7,182 nt of DNA from Spirochaetaceae bacterium. GTDB taxonomy: Bacteria > Spirochaetota > Spirochaetia > Treponematales > Breznakiellaceae. Positions 1 through 5,405 of the stretch are shown piece by piece (the stretch's first letter is position 1; each line of letters starts with the position of its first letter). Below the pieces are notes generated by a model that was not told the DNA's origin, made no database searches, and saw only the letters and a list, made by a program, of their open reading frames with translations. The translations under genes were made by a program, and so were the position numbers. The stretch spans positions 1 to 7,182 of the forward strand of contig JAITGJ010000117.1 of NCBI GenBank assembly GCA_031280705.1. Direction: 5' to 3'.

Positions 1-226
1 TCCGCAATGCGGAACGGATGCCAGCCCTGGTCGCGCTTCCTACGGAAGCGATGCTTCGCAAAGCCCTTATCCGGGCTGGCAAAACGTCGTAAACAGCCGG
101 AACGTTATGTGCAAAATAACGGCTCTGTATTGGGCTTGTTCGCTGATCCGGTTCGTTATTGAGCAAATTCCGTACAACTATTTGCGAATTTCCCCTTTCT
201 CAATTCTCAATTTAACCAGCGTTTTC
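1..226. other. Non-coding region dense in inverted repeats, downstream of the ABC operon
   Basis: I see no gene here. It contains a short perfect palindrome (1-13, tccgca-a-tgcgga) and an outer stem gccagccc/gggctggc (20-27 with 73-80) that encloses a 7-bp hairpin cgcttcc-tac-ggaagcg (34-50). Two further hairpins are cgttat/ataacg (103-108 with 116-121) and gcaaat/atttgc (163-168 with 180-185). A short tandem ctcaatt repeat lies near 200-213. The region follows the last gene of the minus-strand ABC operon, so some stems could end or stabilise that mRNA, but none is followed by a clear T-run on the minus strand. It could also be part of a dispersed structured repeat. The left window edge cuts the view. 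Confidence 0.6.
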
Positions 227-1003
227 CTAGAGGACGCTCTGCAAAAACTGGCGGGTGCGGGGATTTTCGGGTGCGGAAAATATTTTTTCGGGCGGGCCTG
301 ATTCCAGAATGGATCCCTCGTACATAAACACCACGGTACTGGCCGCTTCCCGGGCAAAGCCCATTTCATGGGTAACGACCAGCATGGTCATGCCCGCCCG
401 GGCAAGGCTTTTCATGACGGAAAGCACCTCTCCCACCAGTTCCGGGTCCAGGGCGGAAGTCGGCTCATCAAACAGCATGATTTTGGGCTCCATCGCGAGG
501 GCGCGCGCAATGGCCACCCGCTGCTGCTGGCCGCCGGAAAGCTGGGACGGCCAAGCGTCTATCTTATCGGCAAGGCCCACCCGGTCAAGCAGTTCTTTCG
601 CCTTTGCGCGGGCTGCTTCCTCGTTCATTTTACGCACATGGACCGGCGCGAGCGTTACATTTTCAAGCACCGTGCGGTGGGGAAACAGGTTGAACGTCTG
701 AAACACCATTCCCACCTCAAGCAGGGAAATATTCATTTCATACGCTGAAATTTTGACGGTGTTCACTCCGTTGGCGCAGTCGAACAGCAATTTATCTTCA
801 ATAAAGATTTTCCCCGAATCAATCGGCTCCAGGCGGTTTAAAGCGCGCAGGTACGTTGATTTTCCCGCGCCGGAAGGGCCAATAATACACACCACTTCCG
901 CCTGTTCAACGGTAAGGGAAACATTTTTGAGCACCTGCAGGGGATGATGCGCCATTTTTGTGTGAAAACTTTTGCAGACATCCACTGTTTTAATCATCGG
1001 CAT
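227..1003 (-). CDS. Polar amino-acid ABC transporter ATP-binding protein (GlnQ/HisP type)
   Basis: This 258-residue protein is the cytoplasmic ATPase that powers amino-acid import through the permease encoded just upstream. All ABC ATPase motifs are visible: Walker [10 protein letters not shown] (42-50), Q-loop in FQTFNLFPH (Q102), signature LSGGQ (155-159), Walker B IMLFDE with catalytic E180, D-loop SALD (183-186) and switch H212 in VVTHEM. The FQTFNLFPH and [12 protein letters not shown] stretches are typical of the polar amino-acid (PAAT) family, as is the extra segment around residues 70-95. The start is the ATG at 1003, preceded by AGGGAGG at good spacing; a second Met at codon 3 is possible. 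It is the last of three genes, 48 bp after the permease gene, so it is probably co-transcribed. The substrate cannot be told from this subunit. No key residue is missing. Confidence 0.96.
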   Translation of the reverse strand: MPMIKTVDVCKSFHTKMAHHPLQVLKNVSLTVEQAEVVCIIGPSGAGKSTYLRALNRLEPIDSGKIFIEDKLLFDCANGVNTVKISAYEMNISLLEVGMVFQTFNLFPHRTVLENVTLAPVHVRKMNEEAARAKAKELLDRVGLADKIDAWPSQLSGGQQQRVAIARALAMEPKIMLFDEPTSALDPELVGEVLSVMKSLARAGMTMLVVTHEMGFAREAASTVVFMYEGSILESGPPEKIFSAPENPRTRQFLQSVL

Positions 1004-1051
1004 GGCGTTTTCCTCCCTTCTTTTTTTGTTGCTTTTACCGCGCCTGTTTTG

Positions 1052-1711
1052 CTACACATACGCGGAATACTTTTTTTCTATCCGGTGAAAGACAAGGGAA
1101 AAAATCGCCGTAATGATGAGGTAGAGAATCATGGCGGGAATGTACACCATCGCGGTAGCCGCGGAAGACGAGATGGACCGGGTAACTTTGGTAATATCGG
1201 TCAGCGCGATAATCGAAACCAGCGACGCATCCTTGAGCATCATGATAAATTCATTGCCGATGGGGGGAATGAGCCGCCGGATCGCCTGGGGGATGATCAC
1301 GAGGCGCATGGTCTGGGCGTAGGACAGCCTGAGCGCCCGCGACGCCTCAAACTGGCCCCGGTCGATGCTCTGGATCGCCGCCCGGATAATTTCCGCGCAG
1401 TAGGCCGCGGAATTGAGGCTGAACGCGATAAAGGCCGCGATAAACCGGTTGTTTATCGTAAGGAGCGGCGTAATCTGGGGAAGTCCGTAGTAAATAAAAT
1501 ACAACTGCATGAGGAGCGGGGTGCCCCGGAAAAAGAACACGTATGCGGAGCATACTTTACGGAGCGCGAGCCGTTTCGACATTTTGCCGAGCGCGATGAA
1601 CAGGCTCATGATAACGCCCGCCGTAGTGGCAAGAATGGTAAGGGCGATGGTTATCCGTGCGCCGCCCAAAAGAGGCGGAATCCAGCTTAACACCTTTTGC
1701 AGTGTGCTCAT
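1052..1711 (-). CDS. Polar amino-acid ABC transporter permease (HisM/GlnP type)
   Basis: This 219-residue inner-membrane protein forms the substrate channel. It is the only permease gene in the operon, so it would act as a homodimer. It has about five hydrophobic segments (roughly 15-40, 55-78, 88-110, 160-175 region and 187-208). The phrase FRGTPLLMQL (61-70) and the C-terminal LKDASLVSIIAL stretch (159-170) are hallmarks of the family. The cytoplasmic EAA loop that docks on the ATPase starts at E122 (EASRALRLSYAQ) and ends near the IIPQAIR segment (139-145). The usually glycine position of that loop is R128 here. The ATG at 1711 is preceded by TTGAGGT at good spacing. The gene lies 88 bp after the binding-protein gene and 48 bp before the ATPase gene. 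Length is normal for the family. Confidence 0.95.
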   Translation of the reverse strand: MSTLQKVLSWIPPLLGGARITIALTILATTAGVIMSLFIALGKMSKRLALRKVCSAYVFFFRGTPLLMQLYFIYYGLPQITPLLTINNRFIAAFIAFSLNSAAYCAEIIRAAIQSIDRGQFEASRALRLSYAQTMRLVIIPQAIRRLIPPIGNEFIMMLKDASLVSIIALTDITKVTRSISSSAATAMVYIPAMILYLIITAIFSLVFHRIEKKYSAYV

Positions 1712-1724
1712 GTGCTACCTCAAT

Positions 1725-1791
1725 GGCAATGCCGCCGGCATCACCGGGACGTCGGGCAGCCGCCGGCATCATGGTCCCGGCGGCTCTGCCC
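1725..1791 (-). promoter_or_regulatory. Stem-loop pair between binding-protein and permease genes
   Basis: In the minus-strand RNA a 5-prime arm (1791-1777, gggcagagccgccgg) pairs with ccggcggctgccc (1766-1754), giving 13 base pairs with a 2-nt bulge and a loop of about 10 nt. A second copy of the 3-prime arm (1738-1725, ccggcggcattgcc) can pair with the same 5-prime arm with one mismatch and one G-U. The two arms share a 13-bp direct repeat, gccgccggcatca, at 1731-1743 and 1759-1771. No T-run follows, so this is not a standard terminator. In ABC operons a stem-loop at this place often protects the binding-protein mRNA and lowers expression of the downstream genes; that role is inferred here. 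Confidence 0.7.
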
Positions 1792-1799
1792 GGCCCGGT

Positions 1800-2606
1800 C
1801 TACCGCCGTACCGAAGAAACGAGGTCCCGTCCGAAAATATTTTGGGAAAGCCGCTGGACCGTGCCGTCGGCAAACAGGACGCGGAGCGCCTCGCTTACCG
1901 CGTCTCCCAGAGCGGTATTTCCCCCGCGGATACACACGCCCAGTTCTTCGCCCTCTCCTTCCCACACGATGGTAACGGGATAGGCGGCGTTGGCGTTGTA
2001 GAAATAGGCGACCACGCTGTCGCAGATAACGGCGTCAACACGCCCGGCGCGCAGTTCGTCAAAGCAGTTTATCACTTTGTCATAGCCAAACGCCTGGAAA
2101 CTGAGTCCCTGCGCCGCATAATCCCGCATCACATAATCCGATGTGGTTTCCGACTGATAGGCTACCCGCAAACCCGCAAGGTCTTCAGGCCGCCTGACCG
2201 TCCGCCTTGACCCTTCGGGAAGCACGATTGCCTGGGCGTTGGAAATATAGGCGCCGGGAAAAATATACTTCTGCCGCCGTTCGGGGGTAATGGTAACGGA
2301 GGAAATAATCAAATCGTACTTGCCCGTCTCCACCCCGGCAAAAATGCCGTCCCAGGCGGTATCGATATACTCAACCCGGAGTTCCAACTGTTCGGCAATG
2401 GCCGCGGCAAGCTGGACATCAAAGCCGATAGGGGTATTCCCGTCGGTATCGTAGTACTCCATCGGGGGATACCCGATCTCCATACCCACCTTGAGTACGC
2501 CCGGCGTAATGGTAAGCCCGCCGGCGTCCTGCTTGCCTTTGGCATAGAGGCCGCCTGAGATCGCGAGAAGAAGCGCGGCGACAAGGGCCGCTTTGTTCAG
2601 TTTCAT
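1800..2606 (-). CDS. Periplasmic polar amino-acid-binding protein of the ABC importer
   Basis: This 268-residue protein is a family 3 extracellular solute-binding protein that captures an amino acid in the periplasm and delivers it to the permease. Residues 1-22 form a signal peptide (KLNK, then a hydrophobic core, then SGGLYA) with probable signal peptidase I cleavage after A22. There is no lipobox cysteine, so it should be soluble rather than a lipoprotein. Family motifs are GYPPMEYYD (45-53), GFDVQLA (61-67), WDGIFAGVETGKYD (85-98) and SSVTITPERR (102-111). By analogy with the lysine/arginine/ornithine-binding protein, R110 would hold the carboxylate and D196 the amino group. I chose the ATG at 2606 because AAAGGAG precedes it and the signal peptide starts there; an 18-codon upstream extension lacks such support. 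It is the first gene of the operon. The exact substrate is not determined. Confidence 0.95.
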   Translation of the reverse strand: MKLNKAALVAALLLAISGGLYAKGKQDAGGLTITPGVLKVGMEIGYPPMEYYDTDGNTPIGFDVQLAAAIAEQLELRVEYIDTAWDGIFAGVETGKYDLIISSVTITPERRQKYIFPGAYISNAQAIVLPEGSRRTVRRPEDLAGLRVAYQSETTSDYVMRDYAAQGLSFQAFGYDKVINCFDELRAGRVDAVICDSVVAYFYNANAAYPVTIVWEGEGEELGVCIRGGNTALGDAVSEALRVLFADGTVQRLSQNIFGRDLVSSVRR

Positions 2607-2699
2607 GGGTTTCTCCTTTAAAAAGATAGTGCCGTCCGGGAAGCGCGCGGCTTCGTTCACAACCGCCCCGTACCGCTGCCGGACCAGCCAATACGCAAG

Positions 2700-2728
2700 A
2701 CCATACCGGTTTTATTCATTTATGTCAA
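2700..2728 (-). promoter_or_regulatory. Probable sigma70-type promoter of the amino-acid ABC operon
   Basis: Read on the minus strand, a perfect TTGACA (2728-2723) is followed by a 17-bp spacer and TATGGT (2705-2700), which matches TATAAT at four of six positions. Transcription would start near 2693, leaving an untranslated leader of about 87 nt before the ATG at 2606. The box lies just past the terminator of the preceding gene, which fits an independent operon. I saw no recognisable riboswitch in the leader. Confidence 0.7.
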
Positions 2729-2748
2729 GAAAAGTCCGCCGTTTTTGC

Positions 2749-2783
2749 AAAAAAACAACGCCAGGCCCGCGATGAGGGCCCGG
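2749..2783 (-). terminator. Intrinsic terminator of the cNMP-binding-domain gene
   Basis: On the minus strand an 8-bp stem ccgggccc/gggcctgg (2783-2776 with 2768-2761, one G-U) closes a 7-nt loop and is followed by cgttg and seven T (2755-2749). It lies 81 bp after the stop codon of the cyclic-nucleotide-binding-domain gene and about 20 bp before the -35 box of the ABC operon, so it separates the two transcription units. Confidence 0.75.
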
Positions 2784-2864
2784 ACGCGGAAAAGCCGCTT
2801 TCCTGACGGCTTGTGCCGGACGCGGTTTTCAGGCGGCGGCGGCGGTTCAGGGAAAACCATGGGA

Positions 2865-3308
2865 TTATTGCCCCTCCGGGCGGGCGGTGTAGCGGCGGTT
2901 CATGGCGCGCAGGCGGCGGGACATATCCCGCGCGAGGTTCATAACCAGAAGGGAAAACGCTTTAAGGTCCCGTTTGGAAAGTTCATGGAGGCCGCTGTTG
3001 GAAAGGGAAATTATCCGCGCGGGGGACAGGGTTTTGATCGTCGCCTCCGCGGGCATAATGTCGATCACTTCCATTTCACCGAAGGCGTCCCCTTCCTCAA
3101 AAACATCAAGCAATATACCCCGCTGGGTAACTTCGGCACGGCCGGAGAGGAGGAACCATATCCGGTCGTTCTGTTCGCCCTCACGAATAATGACCGCCCC
3201 CTCATCAAAGGTTTCCCGCCGCATCAAAGAAACTACCGTTTCAATTTGATCGTCCACGAGTCCGCCAAAAAATGAGTGTTTTTGCAAATCGAATGGTTCT
3301 ACTTCCAT
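2865..3308 (-). CDS. Single-domain cyclic-nucleotide-binding-fold protein (Crp-like sensor domain without HTH)
   Basis: The 147-residue product has the beta-roll of the CAP/Crp sensor domain. Visible landmarks are HSFFGGLVDDQIETV (11-25), the strand GAVIIREGEQNDRIWFLLSG (37-56) and the phosphate-binding-cassette region FGEMEVID (76-83), followed by a long C-terminal helix (about 112-139). There is no DNA-binding helix-turn-helix, so it is not a classical transcription factor; it may be a partner subunit or a small sensor. The cassette lacks the arginine that normally holds the cyclic phosphate: the MPAEATIK stretch has alanine and glutamate where Crp has Arg-Ser. True cAMP or cGMP binding is therefore doubtful. 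The start is uncertain: neither the ATG at 3308 nor an in-frame GTG at 3326 has a Shine-Dalgarno. A TATAAT box at 3317-3312 sits only 3 bp before the ATG. The gene stands alone between two terminator-like stems. Confidence 0.85.
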   Translation of the reverse strand: MEVEPFDLQKHSFFGGLVDDQIETVVSLMRRETFDEGAVIIREGEQNDRIWFLLSGRAEVTQRGILLDVFEEGDAFGEMEVIDIMPAEATIKTLSPARIISLSNSGLHELSKRDLKAFSLLVMNLARDMSRRLRAMNRRYTARPEGQ

Positions 3309-3338
3309 ACCATTATACGCTATCACGCCGTCAGCCGG

Positions 3339-3362
3339 AAAACAGCGATTCCGCTGTTTTTT
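3339..3362. terminator. Probable terminator stem-loop between ychF and the cNMP-domain gene
   Basis: A perfect 9-bp stem aaaacagcg/cgctgtttt (3339-3347 with 3352-3360) has a 4-nt loop. On the minus strand it lies about 120 nt past the ychF stop codon and ends in four T. On the plus strand it ends in six T (3357-3362), so it could work in both directions. A second, weaker stem, cgcccg/cgggcg (3446-3451 with 3457-3462), is closer to the ychF stop. No plus-strand gene is seen that would need a terminator here. Confidence 0.55.
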
Positions 3363-3482
3363 CGCACGCTGCGGTAAAATCCGGCGCCGGCCCTTTTCCG
3401 CCGGGACGGATGCAATGCGGCAAGGATATACGAAAGAAATCCGGACGCCCGGCGCACGGGCGGGACGTGATCCCGGCCCCGC

Positions 3483-4598
3483 CTATACGTTGAATTTGAA
3501 AAAAATCACGTCTCCGTCCTGGACCTGATACTCTTTACCCTCTATCCGGTATTTTCCCGCTTCTTTGATCTTCGCCTCGGTCCCGTAATGGAACAGATCC
3601 TCAACGGCATAGACTTCCGCCTTGATAAAGCCCTTCTCAAAATCCGTGTGAATAACGCCCGCGGCTTTTGGGGCGGCGTCTCCGGCGCGGATGGTCCAGG
3701 CGCGGCACTCGTCGGGACCGGCGGTGAAGAAGGTCCGAAGACCCAAAAGATCGTAGGCCGAACGAACCAGGGAGAACAGGCCTGGCTCCTCAAGGCCGAT
3801 TTCCGCGAGAAACGCGCTTTTTTCCGCCCCGTCCTCAATATCCGCAAGTTCCGCCTCGAACTTGCCGCATATAACGACGGCGCGGGAATGTTCCGCCCCG
3901 GCGCGGCGTGTTACCGCCGCGACATGGGCGTTTTGCCCGCCCGCTTTCATGCCCGCCTCATCAACATTGCACACATAAAGCTGGGGCTTCATCGTGATAA
4001 AATGACAGTCGTACACCGCGTCCCGCAGATCGCTGTCCAGCGCGGCGAGCCGGGCGGGCCGCCCCTCCTCCAGCACAGGACCGATTTTGTCCAGCGCCGC
4101 CAGCGTAAGCTCCGCGTTTTTCCGCTCGGCGCGGTCCTGCACCTTGAGCGCGCGTTCGGCCCGTTCCCGCCGTTTGGCGAGGGTCTGGAGGTCCGCGAGG
4201 GCAAGCTCAATATTGATGGTTTCTATATCCGCCTCGGGATCGACCCGGTTGGCCACATGGATAATGTCAGGATCGTCAAAACAGCGCACCACCTGGGCGA
4301 TGACCCCCACCTCCCGGATATGGGAGAGGAACTGATTCCCAAGCCCCTCCCCCTCCGACGCCCCTTTTACGAGGCCCGCGATATCGACAAATTCCACCGC
4401 CGCGTGAATGGTCCGCTCCGGGTGGAAAATGCCGGAAAGGCGGGTAAGCCGCCCGTCCGGAACGGTAACGACGCCGACATTGGGATTGATCGTGCTGAAA
4501 GGGTAGTTGGCCGCCTCGGCCCGGACGCCCGAAAGGGCGGAAAAAATCGTGGACTTTCCCACGTTGGGGAGTCCCACGATACCGCAGTTCAATGCCAT
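3483..4598 (-). CDS. ychF: Ribosome-associated redox-responsive ATPase YchF (Obg-like ATPase 1 family)
   Basis: This 371-residue protein belongs to the universally conserved YchF/OLA1 branch of the Obg-family P-loop NTPases, which prefer ATP over GTP and bind ribosomes. Visible motifs are the P-loop GLPNVGKST (9-17), YPFSTI (32-37), the G3 loop DIAGLVKGASEGEGLG (72-87) and NVDE (211-214). The last replaces the GTP-selective NKxD, as is usual in YchF. A charged, probably coiled-coil arm spans about 128-182. The C-terminal TGS domain covers about 287-371 and ends in the typical DGDVIFFKFNV. Length is normal (about 363 in E. coli). The ATG at 4598 is chosen because the family begins exactly here; an in-frame TTG 57 bp upstream would add an Arg-rich tail without homology. 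No Shine-Dalgarno precedes the ATG. A -10-like TACAAT lies 7 bp upstream, so the mRNA may be leaderless, unless transcription reads in from the structured leader at 4654-4903. Confidence 0.98.
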   Translation of the reverse strand: MALNCGIVGLPNVGKSTIFSALSGVRAEAANYPFSTINPNVGVVTVPDGRLTRLSGIFHPERTIHAAVEFVDIAGLVKGASEGEGLGNQFLSHIREVGVIAQVVRCFDDPDIIHVANRVDPEADIETINIELALADLQTLAKRRERAERALKVQDRAERKNAELTLAALDKIGPVLEEGRPARLAALDSDLRDAVYDCHFITMKPQLYVCNVDEAGMKAGGQNAHVAAVTRRAGAEHSRAVVICGKFEAELADIEDGAEKSAFLAEIGLEEPGLFSLVRSAYDLLGLRTFFTAGPDECRAWTIRAGDAAPKAAGVIHTDFEKGFIKAEVYAVEDLFHYGTEAKIKEAGKYRIEGKEYQVQDGDVIFFKFNV

Positions 4599-4605
4599 GC
4601 CGGGT

Positions 4606-4635
4606 ATTGTAGGGCGCGCGCGGCGGGGCCGTCTA
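4606..4635 (-). promoter_or_regulatory. Possible ychF promoter giving a leaderless mRNA
   Basis: On the minus strand TAGACG (4635-4630) is followed by an 18-bp, almost purely G+C spacer and TACAAT (4611-4606). Only seven bases separate the -10 box from the ychF ATG, so transcription would begin at or next to the A of the ATG. The lack of a Shine-Dalgarno agrees with this. The -35 match is only four of six, so the call is tentative. Confidence 0.4.
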
Positions 4636-4653
4636 GTGTCCCGCACGGCGGGC

Positions 4654-4681
4654 AAAAAAAAGGCCGGAACATACCCGGCCT
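4654..4681 (-). terminator. Strong intrinsic terminator of the structured RNA
   Basis: On the minus strand a perfect 7-bp stem aggccgg/ccggcct (4681-4675 with 4667-4661) closes a 7-nt loop and is followed directly by a T-run (eight T counting the last stem base, 4661-4654). It ends transcription 55 bp before the ychF ATG. Its 5-prime arm can alternatively pair with an upstream segment (4766-4760), which would disrupt the terminator. Confidence 0.85.
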
Positions 4682-4769
4682 CATAAACCCCGTTATGCGG
4701 GGAACGCCCGTTTCGGGCTTATATATCAAACAACCTTGCTGTTTAACTGTCTCTGCTCCGGCCGGGTCT

Positions 4770-4808
4770 TCAAAGCGCCGGCCCCTTCTCTTCAGGCGGA
4801 TTTTCCAT
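4770..4808 (-). CDS. Possible 12-residue leader or micro-peptide MENPPEEKGPAL
   Basis: An ATG at 4808 opens a 12-codon frame ending in TGA (4772-4770). It is preceded by GGGAGG (4819-4814) with a 5-nt spacer, one of the best ribosome-binding sites in the window. The peptide is acidic and proline-rich, has no membrane segment, and contains a Pro-Pro pair (codons 4-5) of the kind known to slow ribosomes. Its last codons run into hairpin H4 of the surrounding RNA, so translation would open that hairpin. It may be a leader peptide for attenuation of ychF or the product of a dual-function RNA. I recognise no homologue, and the frame is too short to be judged by codon use. Confidence 0.5.
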   Translation of the reverse strand: MENPPEEKGPAL

Positions 4809-4909
4809 ATCGGCCTCCCTCTCTTGTTATTTTACAATCACAGGCCCCCACGGGCCTTTCGGGATACTCCCGAATCAAGTTGCGGTCTTGAATACCGCCG
4901 TATATTTTA

Positions 4910-4957
4910 ACTATAAAAGCGGCGCGGCATAAATGCAAGGGAAAAAATTATTTTTTT
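4910..4957 (-). promoter_or_regulatory. Promoter with UP-like element for the structured RNA
   Basis: On the minus strand TTGCAT (4938-4933), a 17-bp spacer and TATAGT (4915-4910) form a good sigma70-type promoter. Directly upstream lies an unbroken A/T tract (4957-4942), which resembles an UP element bound by the alpha subunit of RNA polymerase. Such tracts are usual at strong stable-RNA promoters. The predicted start is near 4903. Confidence 0.65.
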
Positions 4958-4966
4958 GCTCCGGCA

Positions 4967-5002
4967 AAGGGTGCCCAGCCACGTAGCGCCCTGGGCACCC
5001 TT
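4967..5002. promoter_or_regulatory. Perfect 12-bp inverted repeat between divergent promoters
   Basis: The arms aagggtgcccag (4967-4978) and ctgggcaccctt (4991-5002) are perfectly complementary and flank a 12-nt centre. The element lies between the minus-strand RNA promoter (4938-4910) and the plus-strand -10 box of the HPt operon (5019-5024); its right arm covers where that operon's -35 box should be. No T-run follows on either strand, so a terminator is unlikely. It could be an operator for a dimeric regulator, or a hairpin in an RNA that starts further upstream. Confidence 0.6.
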
Positions 5003-5018
5003 CCAAAAAGGCGGCGTC

Positions 5019-5024
5019 TATATT
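5019..5024 (+). promoter_or_regulatory. Possible -10 box of the HPt/HD-GYP operon
   Basis: TATATT matches the -10 consensus at five of six positions and lies 36 bp before the HPt ATG. At the right distance upstream there is no TTGACA-like -35 box, only the right arm of the inverted repeat. If this is the promoter it probably needs an activator. A second TATAAC at 5035-5040 also lacks a -35 partner. Confidence 0.4.
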
Positions 5025-5060
5025 AGAATAAATCTATAACGAAAAAGGATGGAGGTAACC

Positions 5061-5405
5061 ATGGCGGATGGAATCGTTTATGTGGACGAGGCGGACGGCG
5101 TTAAGCGGGTTATGAATAACATGAAGCTCTATGTAAAGCTTCTTACCAAATTCCGGGCGGAAAACAATCTGAACGAACTTAATACCCTGCTTAATGAGGG
5201 AAACCTGGAAAAGGCCCAAACCGCGGCGCATACCATTAAGGGGCTCGCGGGGAACCTTTCCCTGATAGAGCTCCACAAGAAAGCCCTGGAAGTGGAGACC
5301 CAGATTAAGGGCGGGGCGGTGGATCCGGCCGTTCAGGCGGCGATAAACGCCTGCTTTGCCGAAACCATTACGGCGATCGATCAGGTTCTGGCGAAAAATG
5401 CCTAG
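5061..5405 (+). CDS. Free-standing HPt (histidine phosphotransfer) domain protein
   Basis: This 114-residue cytoplasmic protein relays phosphoryl groups between the receiver domain of a hybrid histidine kinase and a response-regulator receiver. The phospho-acceptor is H57 in AAHTIKGLAGNL, with the typical HxxKG spacing to K60 and G61. The rest is helical, as expected for the four-helix HPt bundle, and no other domain is present. I chose the ATG at 5061 because GGAGGT (5051-5056) lies at ideal spacing; an ATG 12 bp upstream would overlap that site and has none of its own. The stop overlaps the start of the next gene by 8 bp, which points to translational coupling and suggests that the REC-HD-GYP protein is its partner. 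No kinase gene is in the window. Confidence 0.93.
   Translation: MADGIVYVDEADGVKRVMNNMKLYVKLLTKFRAENNLNELNTLLNEGNLEKAQTAAHTIKGLAGNLSLIELHKKALEVETQIKGGAVDPAVQAAINACFAETITAIDQVLAKNA

Larger units (their letters stand above)
4654..4903 (-). ncRNA. Candidate structured RNA (about 250 nt) with an embedded 12-codon ORF
   Basis: I do not recognise this RNA. Its borders are drawn from a promoter (4938-4910) and a strong terminator (4681-4654). In RNA order the hairpins are H1 4898-4882 (gcggt/accgc), H2 4874-4858 (ttcggga/tcccgaa), H3 4857-4842 (aggccc/gggcct, touching H2) and H4 4783-4760 (ggccgg/ccggcc). They continue as H5 4744-4728 (aaacagc/gttgttt), H6 4718-4706 (gcccg/cgggc), H7 4702-4688 (ccccg/cgggg) and the terminator stem H8 4681-4661. 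The H1 loop could pair with cttga just after H1. Between H3 and H4 is an A-rich open stretch with a strong Shine-Dalgarno and a mini-ORF. It is not tmRNA (found elsewhere in the window) and I see no 6S, SRP or RNase P hallmark. It may be a stand-alone RNA or the regulatory leader of ychF. Confidence 0.6.

Noticed and set aside
20..185. Left-end inverted repeats as an integron attC site
   Set aside because: A GTTATGT word resembles an attC end, but no matching RYYYAAC partner with proper L/R boxes was found, and no integrase or cassette gene is seen.
944..2210. Long plus-strand frames opposite the ABC permease and binding-protein genes
   Set aside because: They overlap clear transporter genes, lack a ribosome-binding site and show no recognisable domain.
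2607..2660. 18-codon extension of the binding protein from 2660
   Set aside because: It would put charged residues before the signal peptide, while a strong Shine-Dalgarno precedes the ATG at 2606.
4599..4655. N-terminal extension of YchF from a TTG at 4655
   Set aside because: The added 19 residues are Arg-rich and foreign to the family, run over the -10 box and reach into the terminator T-run. The family start MALNCGIVGLPNVGKST fits the ATG at 4598.
4654..4903. The structured RNA as a second tmRNA, 6S RNA, SRP RNA or RNase P RNA
   Set aside because: It lacks the tRNA-like ends of tmRNA, the long interrupted rod of 6S, the SRP tetraloop helix, and the conserved RNase P core. A bona fide tmRNA is present at 6542-6884.
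3588..4910. A 440-codon plus-strand open frame opposite ychF
   Set aside because: The minus strand encodes a complete, highly conserved YchF with all motifs. The plus-strand translation is rich in Arg, Pro and Gly, has no family motif, and is a by-product of high G+C.
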